33,760 nucleotides of DNA from Bacteroidota bacterium (lineage in GTDB: Bacteria > Bacteroidota > Bacteroidia > Chitinophagales > Saprospiraceae), in contig JAKQJD010000194.1 of NCBI GenBank assembly GCA_029561355.1, forward strand, positions 1 to 33,760, written 5' to 3'. The position numbers and the translations under genes were made by a program. The notes under the pieces were generated by a model that ran no database searches, had not been told where the DNA came from, and was given only the letters and a program-made list of their open reading frames with translations. Positions within the stretch are counted from its first letter, which is position 1, and each line of letters starts with the position of its first letter. This document shows, piece after piece, positions 1 to 8,157 of this stretch.

Positions 1-36
1 CAGGTGCTGGAAAAGCATTTCCGGCTGACGGCTTGA
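1..36 (+). CDS. 3' end of an unidentified gene entering from the left
   Basis: Frame 1 is open from the first base and ends with TGA at 34-36, giving the C-terminal residues QVLEKHFRLTA. The stop lies 3 bases before the stop codon of the convergent gene at 40-933, a tail-to-tail spacing normal for real genes. Too little remains to assign a family, and a chance open frame of 11 codons cannot be excluded. Confidence 0.4.
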   Translation, partial: QVLEKHFRLTA

Positions 37-39
37 AAA

Positions 40-933
40 TCATTCCACCACCACCACCAGTTTCCTCGCTCCCGACACCGCCATGCGCGTCACTGTTCGC
101 ACCCCGTACGGCGTCAGGTTAGCAATCTCTTTCCAGTCCGCCTCCCTTCCCGGCTTGTACTGATACAGGCGCGGGCCACTTCCTGTCACGTACGACCCAT
201 CGGACAAAATGGCAAAATCCTCGATGCCCGGCGGTATTTTGATCACGATGTCCTGCTTGCCCGTGGCGGGGTCCCAGGTTTTCAGAAACCAGGTTTGTTC
301 GGTGGTTTTGGAAATGAACGCCAGTTGGCCGCGCGGCGTCCGCAGCAGGCAACGGCCGATGTTGGAAGAGATGCGCTGCATTTTTTGTCCGCGCAAACCA
401 GCAACCTGGAGCGTATGCGGGCCGCCGTTTTCCCCTACAATAAAAAATGCAACGAGCGTATCGCGCAGCCAGCAGTGGTACCCTACGCCGTAAATGCGCG
501 AAAATTCGGGGCGCCCGTTGTCGGAGCGGTCGAGCGGAAAAGACCAGAGCCGCTGGGCACCGTCTTCTTCCACACGAACGCAGGAAAAACGTTTGCCGCC
601 GGGCATCAGCGTGGGCGAGTATTCTGCGGTGAGCGGCGTGGCGGTCACCTTGGTGTACGCTTGCAGGCCCAGGTCGAGCGACAGGATATCTGTTTGCGTG
701 GTGTCGCCCAGCGATTGGGAAACGATGTATAACTCATTGTCGGAGATGAAGTTAGGCTGGTTGTTGTACCCGCGCGGATTAAATTTGGTCAGAAAACGCG
801 GCGCGGCGGGAATCCACACGCTGTCGGCACTTTGCGTGAGGGAAAACAGTACGAGGTCGTGGTGTTCGAGGCGCTGTGCAAGGGCGGGGGCCAGATTGCC
901 TGCAAGAAGAATGGCTGCAAGAAGTTTTTTCAT
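40..933 (-). CDS. Secreted TolB/WD40-like beta-propeller protein
   Basis: The 297-aa product starts with a signal peptide (MKK, hydrophobic run, cleavage near ALA-Q at residue 19-20), so it is exported. The body reads as blades of a beta-propeller: repeated short strands with motifs such as YNNQPNFISDNELYIVSQ, YSPTLMPGGKRFSCVRVEEDG, RLWSFPLD and QDIVIKIPPGIEDFAILSDGSYV, typical of PD40/TolB-like propellers in Bacteroidota. No enzymatic motif is visible, so a binding or scaffold role in periplasm or outer membrane is the most that can be said. It is divergent from rpsA and convergent with the gene fragment at 1-36. A promoter-like TAGATTTG lies just upstream of the ATG. The propeller assignment is a pattern judgement and the function is unknown. 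Confidence 0.75.
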   Translation of the reverse strand: MKKLLAAILLAGNLAPALAQRLEHHDLVLFSLTQSADSVWIPAAPRFLTKFNPRGYNNQPNFISDNELYIVSQSLGDTTQTDILSLDLGLQAYTKVTATPLTAEYSPTLMPGGKRFSCVRVEEDGAQRLWSFPLDRSDNGRPEFSRIYGVGYHCWLRDTLVAFFIVGENGGPHTLQVAGLRGQKMQRISSNIGRCLLRTPRGQLAFISKTTEQTWFLKTWDPATGKQDIVIKIPPGIEDFAILSDGSYVTGSGPRLYQYKPGREADWKEIANLTPYGVRTVTRMAVSGARKLVVVVE

Positions 934-949
934 GGTCTGTTTTTAAAAA

Positions 950-957
950 CAAATCTA
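950..957 (-). promoter_or_regulatory. Candidate -7 box for the propeller gene
   Basis: Read on the minus strand, the sequence is TAGATTTG, an exact match to the Bacteroidota -7 consensus TAnnTTTG. It lies 16 bases upstream of the ATG at 933, so the leader would be only about 10 nt. No convincing TTG -33 element is found at the usual distance, so confidence is limited. Confidence 0.4.
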
Positions 958-1061
958 AGTGCTTTCGGGAACGTAGAAGGATGGGAAAACGGATGAAACG
1001 AATTTTTGCGGATAATAACGGATGTACGATTTTTTCGACGTTCCCGTCGTAGGTCAAAATA

Positions 1062-1115
1062 AACTACGGAGTCACGGAGCACACTACGCGTTGTGTCCTC
1101 CGTGACTCCGTGGTT
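1062..1115. repeat. Intergenic inverted repeat, 23-bp arms
   Basis: Arms 1062-1084 and 1093-1115 pair with two mismatches around an 8-nt loop. They are built from the word CGGAGTCACGGAG and its complement. The repeat lies in the 405-bp gap between the divergent starts of the propeller gene and rpsA, so it is not placed as a terminator for either gene. The rest of the gap (934-1338) holds the two promoter candidates and the rpsA leader; I see no gene there. Confidence 0.8.
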
Positions 1116-1204
1116 TTTTTTGAACAGGCGAAAGTACCATCCACGGTCATTTTCTGCCAGAAATCCGTTTTTACAGCCCTTTTCCTGTTTTTTATCCCAA
1201 ATAA

Positions 1205-1239
1205 TTTGCATTAATTCTCAGGAATTTGTACTACCTTTG
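1205..1239 (+). promoter_or_regulatory. rpsA promoter (TTTG / TACCTTTG)
   Basis: A -7 box TACCTTTG at 1232-1239 matches TAnnTTTG exactly, and TTTG at 1205-1208 sits 23 nt upstream as the -33 element. This is the Bacteroidota sigma-A promoter form. Transcription would start near 1246, leaving a leader of about 90 nt before the ATG at 1339, long enough for autoregulation of the kind known for S1 in other bacteria, although no specific structure was identified. Confidence 0.65.
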
Positions 1240-1338
1240 CGCCCGCTTTTAACCAAAGCGCGGACACCGATCCCGTCCTTAAGTGGGATCAAAACAATTT
1301 TACTAAAGCATTCCCCCAGAGAACCAGTCCTTTTTATT

Positions 1339-3525
1339 ATGTTAGAAGAAGAAAAAGATCTCAACAACGAACAGGAAGAAGTAAACACTCCCGCTGAGGA
1401 AACTACAGAGGAGACGCCTGCCGTGACAAACGAAGCGGAAGTTGTTGCAGAAACAACCGAAGAAGCGCCCGTCGCAGTAGAAGAACCTGTAGTTGTTCCG
1501 GAACCTGCTGTAGAAGCGCCTGCTGTCGTGGAAGAACCTGTAGTTGTTCCAGAACCGGCGGAAGAAGCACCAGCAGTAGTAGCAGCAGCGGAAGTTGCAG
1601 AACCGGTAGCAGCGGTTGAACCGCCTGCCGAAGAAGCAGTCCCTGTTGTAGTAGCGGAAGAAAAACCCGCTCCGGCTCCTAAAAAAGCCGCAGCCCCTGT
1701 GGTAGAAGAAGAGGAAGACGACCTGGAAATGCCTGATTTGGAACCGGTGCAATCCGGTGGCGCCCACGACGACTTCAACTGGGCTATGGACAAACGTGGT
1801 GCTATCGCCTACACACCGGCCGATAAAGCAACGCTCCTGAAACAGTACGACGCAACGCTGAAAAGCGTTACCGAAAACGAAATCATCCGCGGCCGCGTCA
1901 GCGCCATCAGCGGTGGCGACGTGGTACTCGACATCAACTACAAAAGTGACGGACTCATTCCATTGAGCGAATTCCGCGATACGCCGGGTCTTGTACAGGG
2001 CGACGAAGTGGAAGTATACGTGGAAAGCCAGGAAGACAGCCAGGGCCAACTGGGTCTGTCGCGCCGCAAAGCGAAAATCCTGCGCGCCTGGGAAAGCATC
2101 GTTGACTCGTTCAAAAACGGCACGATCATCCGCGGTACCGTTATCAGCAAAACCAAAGGCGGCCTGATCGTCGATTGCAATGGTCTGGAAACATTCCTGC
2201 CCGGTTCGCAAATCGACATCAAACCGGTTATCGACTACGATCAGTACGTTGGTAAAGTGATGGAATTCAAAGTGGTGAAAGTCAACGAGCAAATCAAAAA
2301 TGCCGTTGTGAGCCACAAAGCCCTGATCGAAAGCGATCTGGCAGAACAACGCGAACAGATCCTCGGCAGCCTCGACAAAGGCCAGGTACTCGAAGGTATC
2401 GTGAAGAACATCACCGATTTCGGTGCGTTCCTCGACCTCGGCGGCGTCGACGGCCTGCTCTACATCACGGATATTAGCTGGGGCCGTATCGGTCACCCGA
2501 GCGAACTGTTGTCGCTCAACCAGCGTATCAACGTGGTGGTGCTCGACTTTGACGAAAACAAAAAGCGTATCAGCCTCGGCCTGAAACAACTTACCCCGCA
2601 TCCGTGGGAAGTGCTGTCTTCGGAAGTCGTTGAAGGTTCTATCGTTAAAGGCAAAATCGTCAACATCGAAGATTACGGCGCTTTCGTTGAAATTCAACCG
2701 GGCGTAGAAGGTCTGATCCACATCAGCGAGATCACCTGGGGTAACCAAAGCATCAACGCCAAGGAATACTTCAAAATGGGCCAGGAAGTGGAAGCACGCG
2801 TCGTAACCATCGACCGCAGCGACCGCAAAATGTCGCTCTCGATCAAACAACTGACTGCAGATCCGTGGAGCGAAATTTCCGACCGTTTCCCGATCGGAAG
2901 CCGCTACACCGGCACGGTGAAAAATATCACCAACTACGGCATCTTCGTCGAACTGAGCGAAGGCGTGGGTGGCATGGTTCACATCAGCGACCTGAGCTGG
3001 ACCAAACGCTACGCACACCCGAGCGAATTCACGAAAGTGGGTAGCCCGCTGGAAGTAATCGTGCTCGATATCGACAAAGACAAACGGCAGATCAGCCTGG
3101 GTCACAAACAGACGCAGGAAAATCCATGGGATGGTTTTGAAGAACTCTTCCCCGTTGGTTCTTACCATGAAGCGACCGCTATGAAACGCGACGACAAAGG
3201 CGCAACGTTCCAGTTGCCGCACGGCCTCGAAGCTTTCGCACCGGCTAAACACATCCGCAAGGAAGACGGCCAGCCCGTTAATCCAGGCGATGTCGTTACG
3301 GTGAAAGTGATCGAATTCAACAAAGAAGATCGCCGTATCCTGGTATCGCACACGCGTTACCTCGAGGATCTGAAACACAAAGCGGAATCCTCTGTGCGCG
3401 CCGAACGTTCGAAAGAAGACGGTGAACAACGTACAGCGATTGCCGACGTACAGCAAAAAGTAGAAAAAGAAACACTGGGCGATCTGGCTGCCCTGGCTGC
3501 TCTGAAAGAGTCGCTGGAGAAATAA
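1339..3525 (+). CDS. rpsA: 30S ribosomal protein S1, six S1 domains with acidic N-terminal tail
   Basis: The product is 728 aa from the ATG at 1339. The frame is open further upstream, but that part contains the promoter. Six OB-fold S1 domains follow one another, starting near residues 178, 260, 348, 433, 519 and 605. The middle ones are canonical (GIVKNITDFGAFLDLGG, GLIHISEITWG, GMVHISDLSWT), and the first and last are degenerate. S1 binds mRNA on the small subunit and helps initiation, which matters in Bacteroidota, where Shine-Dalgarno sequences are weak. The first roughly 130 residues are a low-complexity tail rich in Glu, Ala, Val and Pro with a repeated EEPVVVPEPA-type unit; GAAGAACCTGTAGTTGTTCC occurs at 1480-1499 and again at 1531-1550. 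The tail is expected to be disordered. A strong terminator follows. Confidence 0.96.
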   Translation: MLEEEKDLNNEQEEVNTPAEETTEETPAVTNEAEVVAETTEEAPVAVEEPVVVPEPAVEAPAVVEEPVVVPEPAEEAPAVVAAAEVAEPVAAVEPPAEEAVPVVVAEEKPAPAPKKAAAPVVEEEEDDLEMPDLEPVQSGGAHDDFNWAMDKRGAIAYTPADKATLLKQYDATLKSVTENEIIRGRVSAISGGDVVLDINYKSDGLIPLSEFRDTPGLVQGDEVEVYVESQEDSQGQLGLSRRKAKILRAWESIVDSFKNGTIIRGTVISKTKGGLIVDCNGLETFLPGSQIDIKPVIDYDQYVGKVMEFKVVKVNEQIKNAVVSHKALIESDLAEQREQILGSLDKGQVLEGIVKNITDFGAFLDLGGVDGLLYITDISWGRIGHPSELLSLNQRINVVVLDFDENKKRISLGLKQLTPHPWEVLSSEVVEGSIVKGKIVNIEDYGAFVEIQPGVEGLIHISEITWGNQSINAKEYFKMGQEVEARVVTIDRSDRKMSLSIKQLTADPWSEISDRFPIGSRYTGTVKNITNYGIFVELSEGVGGMVHISDLSWTKRYAHPSEFTKVGSPLEVIVLDIDKDKRQISLGHKQTQENPWDGFEELFPVGSYHEATAMKRDDKGATFQLPHGLEAFAPAKHIRKEDGQPVNPGDVVTVKVIEFNKEDRRILVSHTRYLEDLKHKAESSVRAERSKEDGEQRTAIADVQQKVEKETLGDLAALAALKESLEK

Positions 3526-3595
3526 GCAACGCAGATTCCGCTGATTGTCAGCGGGTTTGCGCGGATTTTTGCCGCAGGTTTTTTTGAAGGAATAT

Positions 3596-3627
3596 GGGCC
3601 GTCTCCGGTTGGGGGCGGCCCTTTTTT
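3596..3627 (+). terminator. Intrinsic terminator of rpsA
   Basis: A GC-rich stem, GGGCCGTCTCC pairing with GGGGGCGGCCC (two G-T wobbles) around a GGTT loop, is followed by six T residues at 3622-3627. It lies 70 nt after the rpsA stop codon. This is the clearest classical terminator in the window and contrasts with the repeat-built hairpins elsewhere, which lack such T tracts. Confidence 0.85.
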
Positions 3628-3676
3628 GTGTTTGGTATTTCATGTTTGGGGAAATCGGCGCCGAAACACCAAACAC
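3628..3676. repeat. Inverted repeat GTGTTTGGTATTTC / GAAACACCAAACAC
   Basis: Fourteen-base arms at 3628-3641 and 3663-3676 pair with one mismatch around a 21-nt loop. The repeat lies directly after the rpsA terminator and before the convergent stop codon at 3695. It could act as a weak back-to-back terminator, but no T run follows it on either strand. Confidence 0.6.
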
Positions 3677-3694
3677 GATACACTACACACGCTT

Positions 3695-4261
3695 TTAGCC
3701 AAACTGCTTGGGCTTTCGTTTTTCCGCCGCCAGTTCCGCTATTTCGCTCATGCGCTTCTGCCTGGTTTCCGGCCGTTTGGCGAGTATGAGCCATTGCAAA
3801 ATACTTTTCCTGACAGATTTGCTTAAACTTAAAAAGTAATCCAGCGAACCGGGTCTTGCCTGGAATCCCGCTTCCAGGTCCGCAGGTATGGTCAAGTCTT
3901 CCACCTCGTCCAGCGTTTCCCACGAACCGTTTCGTTTGGCTCTTTCGATGCTTTCGTAACCTGCGGGCGCCATCAGTCCTTCGTCAATCAGTCGCCGGAC
4001 CTTTTCCTTGTTGATCTTCGACCACACACTTTTGGGCTTTCGCCGGGTGAAAAACTGTATAAACGTTTCGTGGTCCACCGTTTTCCGGGTGCTGTCGATC
4101 CAGCCGAAGCACAGAGCTTCGTCTACCGCGTTGCTCCAGGAAATGCTCGGCTTGCCGGATTTCATTTTGTAGCAAATGAGCCAGATCGACTGCTTTTTAT
4201 CGTGATGTTCTTTCAACCATTGCCGCCACTCCTCCTGGCTGGCCGGGTAAAATGTTTCCAT
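3695..4261 (-). CDS. YdeI/OmdA-family protein
   Basis: The product is 188 aa from the ATG at 4261 (METFYPASQEEWRQWLKEHH). An in-frame ATG at 4312 would add 17 residues encoded by a 14-bp tandem repeat, so the inner start is preferred. The pattern EEWRxWLxxHHxxxxxIWLxxYKxxxG, then VDEALCFGWIDS, then RKPKSVWSKINKEKVRRLIDEGLM and a C-terminal PEDL-like helix region, matches YdeI/OmpD-associated (OmdA) proteins. These are small cytosolic proteins linked to bacteriocin or stress protection in some bacteria, with no proven reaction. No signal peptide is visible. The gene is followed by the convergent rpsA and preceded by the aminotransferase on the same strand, 65 nt away, so cotranscription is possible. 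Confidence 0.85.
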   Translation of the reverse strand: METFYPASQEEWRQWLKEHHDKKQSIWLICYKMKSGKPSISWSNAVDEALCFGWIDSTRKTVDHETFIQFFTRRKPKSVWSKINKEKVRRLIDEGLMAPAGYESIERAKRNGSWETLDEVEDLTIPADLEAGFQARPGSLDYFLSLSKSVRKSILQWLILAKRPETRQKRMSEIAELAAEKRKPKQFG

Positions 4262-4262
4262 T

Positions 4263-4290
4263 GCTACAAATGTTGGGCTACAAATGTTGG
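4263..4290. repeat. 14-bp perfect tandem duplication at a start codon
   Basis: GCTACAAATGTTGG occurs twice head to tail (4263-4276 and 4277-4290), immediately upstream of the ATG of the YdeI-family gene on the minus strand. It occupies the ribosome-binding position and is in frame with the upstream alternative start. Confidence 0.85.
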
Positions 4291-4326
4291 GCTTCTCCGA
4301 AGCCGGTTTCAACTTATAATTTCAAA

Positions 4327-5532
4327 TTATTGATTTAGCGCCGCTACAATCACCCCGCAAGCAAATCGGATTTCCTCCAGCGTAATCGTCAGCGGCGGTG
4401 CGATGCGCAGGCTCCGTTCATTGAACAAAAACCAGTCAGTGATCACCCCGTTTTCGATACAGTAACGGATCGTGGCCAGGACTTTATCAAAACTCCCGAG
4501 ATCGACCGCAAACCAGAGTCCTGCGCTGCGCAATTCCAGAATGGCCGGATGCACGAGCAGTTCACTGAACAACGCCGCCTTTTGCGGCACCTGTGCCAGC
4601 AAGTCGCTTTCGAGCAGCACTTTTAAAGTAGCCAGTCCGGCCGCGCAGCACACCGGATGCCCGCCAAACGTAGTGATATGCCCCAGCACCGGATCGTGTG
4701 TGAGTGCCTGCATGAGTTCGCGCCGGGCAATAAACGCCCCAAGGGGCATGCCGCCGCCGAAACCTTTGGCCAGCAGGAGAATATCCGGGATTACCCCGAA
4801 TTTTTCGAAAGCGAACAAGGCGCCTGTGCGCCCGAAGCCCGCCTGAATTTCGTCTAAAATGAGCAAAGTACCCGTTTCTGTACAGCGCCTGCGCAGGGCC
4901 TGTAGCCACGCCGGATCGGGCGGAATCAGCCCCGCTTCACCCTGCACCGTTTCGACGATGACGGCCGCGATGGAGGCGTCGATTTTTTCCAGGTCCGCGT
5001 ATTCATTGAAGTTCATGTGTCCGATGCCGGGCAGCAGCGGCTGAAAGGCCCGCGTAAAATCCGTGGGATCCATCAGGCTGGCCGCGCCCTGTGTGCTGCC
5101 GTGGTAGGCATTGCGGCAGGCCAGGAACTTATAACGTCCGGTGAAGCGTTTCGCCAGTTTCATGGCGCCTTCGGTGGCTTCCGCACCGGAATTGACGAAA
5201 TAAACCGAGTCGAGGCCGGGCAAGTTTTCCGCCAGCAGCCGGGCAAATTCTACCTGCGGCGCCAGTACGTATTCGCCGTATACCAGCGTATGCCAGTAGG
5301 AATTCACCTGCTGCTCGACGGCTGCCTGCACCTGCGGGTGCCGGTGCCCGAGTACGCTGGGGCCGATACCCGCAATGAGGTCGAGATACTTTTTGCCGGT
5401 ACGGTCGTATATATAACATCCCTCGGCCCGCACGATTTCCAGCGCCAGCGGAGCCGGGGAAGTTTGGGCCACGTGCCGCAGAAAAAGAGACCGGTGGGAG
5501 ATGGAATTGCTTTCAGGCGTTGAAACTGGCAT
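4327..5532 (-). CDS. Class III PLP-dependent aminotransferase (ornithine/acetylornithine type)
   Basis: This 401-aa protein has the full fold type I class III signature. It includes GIGPSVLGHRHPQV (55-68), the phosphate-binding SGAEATEGAMKLAKR (115-129), LLILDEIQAGFGRTG with Asp227 contacting the pyridine nitrogen, and LLAKGFGGGMPLGAF with Lys256 as the Schiff-base lysine. HITTFGGHPVCCAAGLATL (285-303) is the usual downstream loop. The family transfers an omega-amino group from ornithine, acetylornithine, 4-aminobutyrate or lysine to 2-oxoglutarate. Substrate cannot be fixed from these motifs, and no arginine-biosynthesis genes are adjacent. It is cytosolic and of usual length. The start MPVSTPESNS is the only plausible one. 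It may share a transcript with the YdeI-family gene downstream. Confidence 0.9.
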   Translation of the reverse strand: MPVSTPESNSISHRSLFLRHVAQTSPAPLALEIVRAEGCYIYDRTGKKYLDLIAGIGPSVLGHRHPQVQAAVEQQVNSYWHTLVYGEYVLAPQVEFARLLAENLPGLDSVYFVNSGAEATEGAMKLAKRFTGRYKFLACRNAYHGSTQGAASLMDPTDFTRAFQPLLPGIGHMNFNEYADLEKIDASIAAVIVETVQGEAGLIPPDPAWLQALRRRCTETGTLLILDEIQAGFGRTGALFAFEKFGVIPDILLLAKGFGGGMPLGAFIARRELMQALTHDPVLGHITTFGGHPVCCAAGLATLKVLLESDLLAQVPQKAALFSELLVHPAILELRSAGLWFAVDLGSFDKVLATIRYCIENGVITDWFLFNERSLRIAPPLTITLEEIRFACGVIVAALNQ

Positions 5533-5590
5533 GAAATTTTACTTTAAAAAACGGGGCAAGTTTTGCCTATTTTATTACCAATCAGTTAAA

Positions 5591-5598
5591 TATTTTTG
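5591..5598 (+). promoter_or_regulatory. Candidate -7 box for the CBS-domain gene
   Basis: TATTTTTG matches TAnnTTTG exactly. TTTTG at 5561-5565 is a possible -33 element, but the spacing of 25 nt is longer than usual. It lies in the 211-bp gap between divergent genes. The leader to the ATG at 5744 would be about 140 nt. Confidence 0.35.
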
Positions 5599-5743
5599 GA
5601 AAAGAAGTTTTTACGTCAATATTTGTGCCGTTGGCTTTTCATTTATTAAAAGCGAATGAGCAAATTACCTGTAAGATTGTTGTTTCATGTGGAGGTTCCG
5701 GGTTTGCTTGCCGGAATAAAGCCGACAAAAACTACTGTAGAAC

Positions 5744-6406
5744 ATGACTGCTCACAATTTGATTGCATATGATATCCCGGCCTTAACGGTCGACCAGACT
5801 GGGCGCGACGCATTCCACATGCTGAACGACTACCATGTCAAACATTTGCCGGTACTGGATGAAGGAAGATTAGTAGGAATTCTGTCTGAAGAGGATGTTT
5901 TTAACCATAAACTCTACGAACCGATCCGTTCTTATGATTTTTCGATGCTGCGCAGATTCGCTGTACTGGAAAATCAACATATATTCGAGGTAATGCGCGT
6001 GATGGGCGACCACCGCCTGACTGTCATTCCGGTGACCGATGCCGAAGGAAACTACCTCGGCCTCATCTCTCAAAACGACCTGCTGCGCTATTTTGCCAAT
6101 ACTGCCTCCTTTACCGAACCCGGTGCGGTGGTGGTGCTCGAAATGAACCGCCGCGACTATTCCCTCGGCACAATCGCGCACATCATCGAATCGGAAGACG
6201 TGAAGGTGCTCAGCAGTTTCGTCACCTCGACCGAAGACCCTGAAACAGTGGAACTGACCATCAAAGTCAACCGCCACGACATCAGCCGGGCCATCGCCTC
6301 GCTGGAGCGCCACGAATATGAAGTGAAACATACCTTCAGCAACATCGACCATTCCAGCGTGATGTCGGAGCGGTATGAGTCGCTGATGAATTATTTGAAT
6401 ATTTGA
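5744..6406 (+). CDS. Two-CBS-domain protein with C-terminal ACT-like region
   Basis: The product is 220 aa. Residues 1-60 and about 70-125 are two CBS motifs: HVKHLPVLDEGRLVGILSEEDV, then HRLTVIPVTDAEGNYLGLISQNDLL, each with the typical strand-turn-strand before an Asp. The pair should form a Bateman module that binds adenosine nucleotides. The remainder (130-215), with MNRRDYSLGTIAHIIESEDVKVLSSFV, looks like an ACT-type ligand-binding domain. Proteins of this form are common in Bacteroidota and often precede nadK, but nadK is absent here. A regulatory cytosolic role is inferred; ligand and partner are unknown. The stop is followed 13 bases later by a palindromic repeat. Confidence 0.85.
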   Translation: MTAHNLIAYDIPALTVDQTGRDAFHMLNDYHVKHLPVLDEGRLVGILSEEDVFNHKLYEPIRSYDFSMLRRFAVLENQHIFEVMRVMGDHRLTVIPVTDAEGNYLGLISQNDLLRYFANTASFTEPGAVVVLEMNRRDYSLGTIAHIIESEDVKVLSSFVTSTEDPETVELTIKVNRHDISRAIASLERHEYEVKHTFSNIDHSSVMSERYESLMNYLNI

Positions 6407-6419
6407 TGGTGAGTGATGT

Positions 6420-6493
6420 TTGTTGAGAATGTTGAGAGTTGAGAATGTTGAGGGTGTTCGCTCAACATTCTCAACTCTCAACATCCTCAACAA
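6420..6493. repeat. Inverted repeat of GTTGAG words, 33-bp arms
   Basis: Arms 6420-6452 and 6461-6493 pair at 32 of 33 positions around an 8-nt loop. Each arm is a tandem series of TTGAGAAT/GTTGAGA words. It lies between two genes on the same strand and ends 17 nt before the ATG at 6511. No T tract follows, so a terminator role is not clear. Confidence 0.9.
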
Positions 6494-6510
6494 ATAAATA
6501 CCTCCCGTTC

Positions 6511-8028
6511 ATGACCACTCCCACCCGGTTTCTAAGCCTTCTCTGCTTTCTTTCGCTCTCCTGCCCGGGTTTTTCCCGCGTTCCGGACGGTCATTTTCCC
6601 TGCATAAACGATCCCGACGACTGTAGTACGGCTACCAATATTTCCACTTATTTTATGGCTGGTACGGGCATGGTACAAATGACCGGCACGTACGACAATA
6701 CCAACGCCACTGCTGACCCCGGCGACCCCGCACCCACGTGCTTTGCCGAAGCCGCTTCCGACCAGCAGGTCAACAACAGCCTCTGGTTTACCTTCACTGC
6801 CGACGGCGGACTGTTTCACCTGGAAACGGTGCCCTGCAATGCCGGCGGACAGTATATTTCCGGCGGCGATACCCAAATGGCTGTTTTTCAGGGCACTGAC
6901 TGCAATAACCTGACGCCGGTGGCCTGCAACGAAGACCTCTACAACGACAATGATCCCTTTACTGATTTTCGTGCGGGGCTCGACCTGCAAACCGTGGCCG
7001 GGCAAACCTATTACCTGATGATCGACGGTTTCGCTGCGGGTGGAGAAGTTGCTACGGGATTGTTTTGTATTGAAATTATCCGAATGACGTCCATCACCTG
7101 TCAACAGGCCACAGCCGGCACCTTTCAAATCGACAACAACGGGTTTTTGTGCAAGGGTGATAATTTGCTGAATGCCCTGAGCTTTGACGAATCTACTTTT
7201 GTTATTCCGAACCAACAACCTTTATCGGGCATGAGTTGGGCACTTACCGCCCAGCCGATTCCGGCCGACACCTGGCCGGGCAGTATCCCGGGCATCATCA
7301 GTACGCCCCTCAGCGTGGATGTCATTCCTTTATATTTGCAAAACAACATCACCAGTTCGACGCCGCAGGTGTTTTACCTGACCCCTGTGGTGGTGGGTGG
7401 CGCCACGCTCATTAATCCGGATGGTCCGCCAAAACTGCCGAACCTCGATATTTCCGCCGGATGTTTCGATGTAGGATCGACGCATGCGCTCACGCTGGTG
7501 CCGGTACTCGATGCCCTGCACGGTGCGGCAACTTCCTTTCCCGCCACAGCAGGCCAGAACAACGGCGCTGTCGCGGTGACGGTAAACGGCGGTTATCCTT
7601 CCACGGTAAGTAACCCGGCGCTGTACCAGTTTCTCTGGAATACCGGCGCTACCACGTCTTCCCTGCACAACCTGGGGCCGGGAACCTACAGCGTAACCAT
7701 TTCCGACCCGAGCGGCTGTACGGAAAGTATTATGCTCATGGCAGACATCATAGTGCCCGCCACGGAGCAATCCGTTGGCATCGATCTGAGCCTGACGCCC
7801 AATCCTGCAAAAAACACCATTTTTCTGGAGGTGAATCTCCCGGTCGCTTCCAGTCTCGATATCGAAGTCGGGAACGTTTTCGGCCAAACGCTCCAACGCC
7901 TGAAAACAGCGAAAGCGAACCGGCTGGAGCAAACGCTCGACCTCAGCGCTTACCCGGATGGATTGTATTACGTTCGGATACGAGCCGGTCAGAAAACAGC
8001 CGTCAGGAAAATCATTGTACAACGCTGA
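6511..8028 (+). CDS. Secreted protein with type IX secretion C-terminal sorting domain
   Basis: The product is 505 aa from the ATG at 6511. An in-frame ATG at 6439 lies inside the inverted repeat and is rejected. The N-terminal signal peptide is MTTPTRFLSLLCFLSLSCPG. The mature part begins with a Cys-rich beta-sandwich (PCINDPDDCSTATNIS, then NNSLWFTFTADGGLFHLET), like the carbohydrate-binding-type domains common in T9SS cargo. A SprB/PKD-like segment NPALYQFLWNTGATTSSLHNLGPGTYSVTISDPSGC follows near residues 370-408. The last roughly 80 residues (LTPNPAKNTIFLEV to GLYYVRIRAGQKTAVRKIIVQ) form the type A sorting domain removed on export. The protein should be secreted or anchored on the outer surface. 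No catalytic motif is recognised. Confidence 0.9.
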   Translation: MTTPTRFLSLLCFLSLSCPGFSRVPDGHFPCINDPDDCSTATNISTYFMAGTGMVQMTGTYDNTNATADPGDPAPTCFAEAASDQQVNNSLWFTFTADGGLFHLETVPCNAGGQYISGGDTQMAVFQGTDCNNLTPVACNEDLYNDNDPFTDFRAGLDLQTVAGQTYYLMIDGFAAGGEVATGLFCIEIIRMTSITCQQATAGTFQIDNNGFLCKGDNLLNALSFDESTFVIPNQQPLSGMSWALTAQPIPADTWPGSIPGIISTPLSVDVIPLYLQNNITSSTPQVFYLTPVVVGGATLINPDGPPKLPNLDISAGCFDVGSTHALTLVPVLDALHGAATSFPATAGQNNGAVAVTVNGGYPSTVSNPALYQFLWNTGATTSSLHNLGPGTYSVTISDPSGCTESIMLMADIIVPATEQSVGIDLSLTPNPAKNTIFLEVNLPVASSLDIEVGNVFGQTLQRLKTAKANRLEQTLDLSAYPDGLYYVRIRAGQKTAVRKIIVQR

Positions 8029-8157
8029 TACTTAACCTGAAGGCCGTGCTACCCACAGGTCACAACTTGAGTTAATTAAAAAAATGCCGGGCCCTACATG
8101 CACACAAACGTATTTGTTTTGGCACATTTGCATCTTTGATCCGCCACTAACAACGTC

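Noticed and set aside
1093..1338. Upstream start for rpsA
   Set aside because: The extension contains the promoter and repeat, and its residues do not resemble S1.
1342..3456. 704-codon open frame on the minus strand opposite rpsA
   Set aside because: It is an antisense shadow produced by codon bias of a certain rpsA gene; its translation is rich in Phe, His and Asp with no domain.
6439..6510. Upstream start for the T9SS protein
   Set aside because: The extra 24 residues are encoded by the inverted repeat and precede an intact signal peptide.
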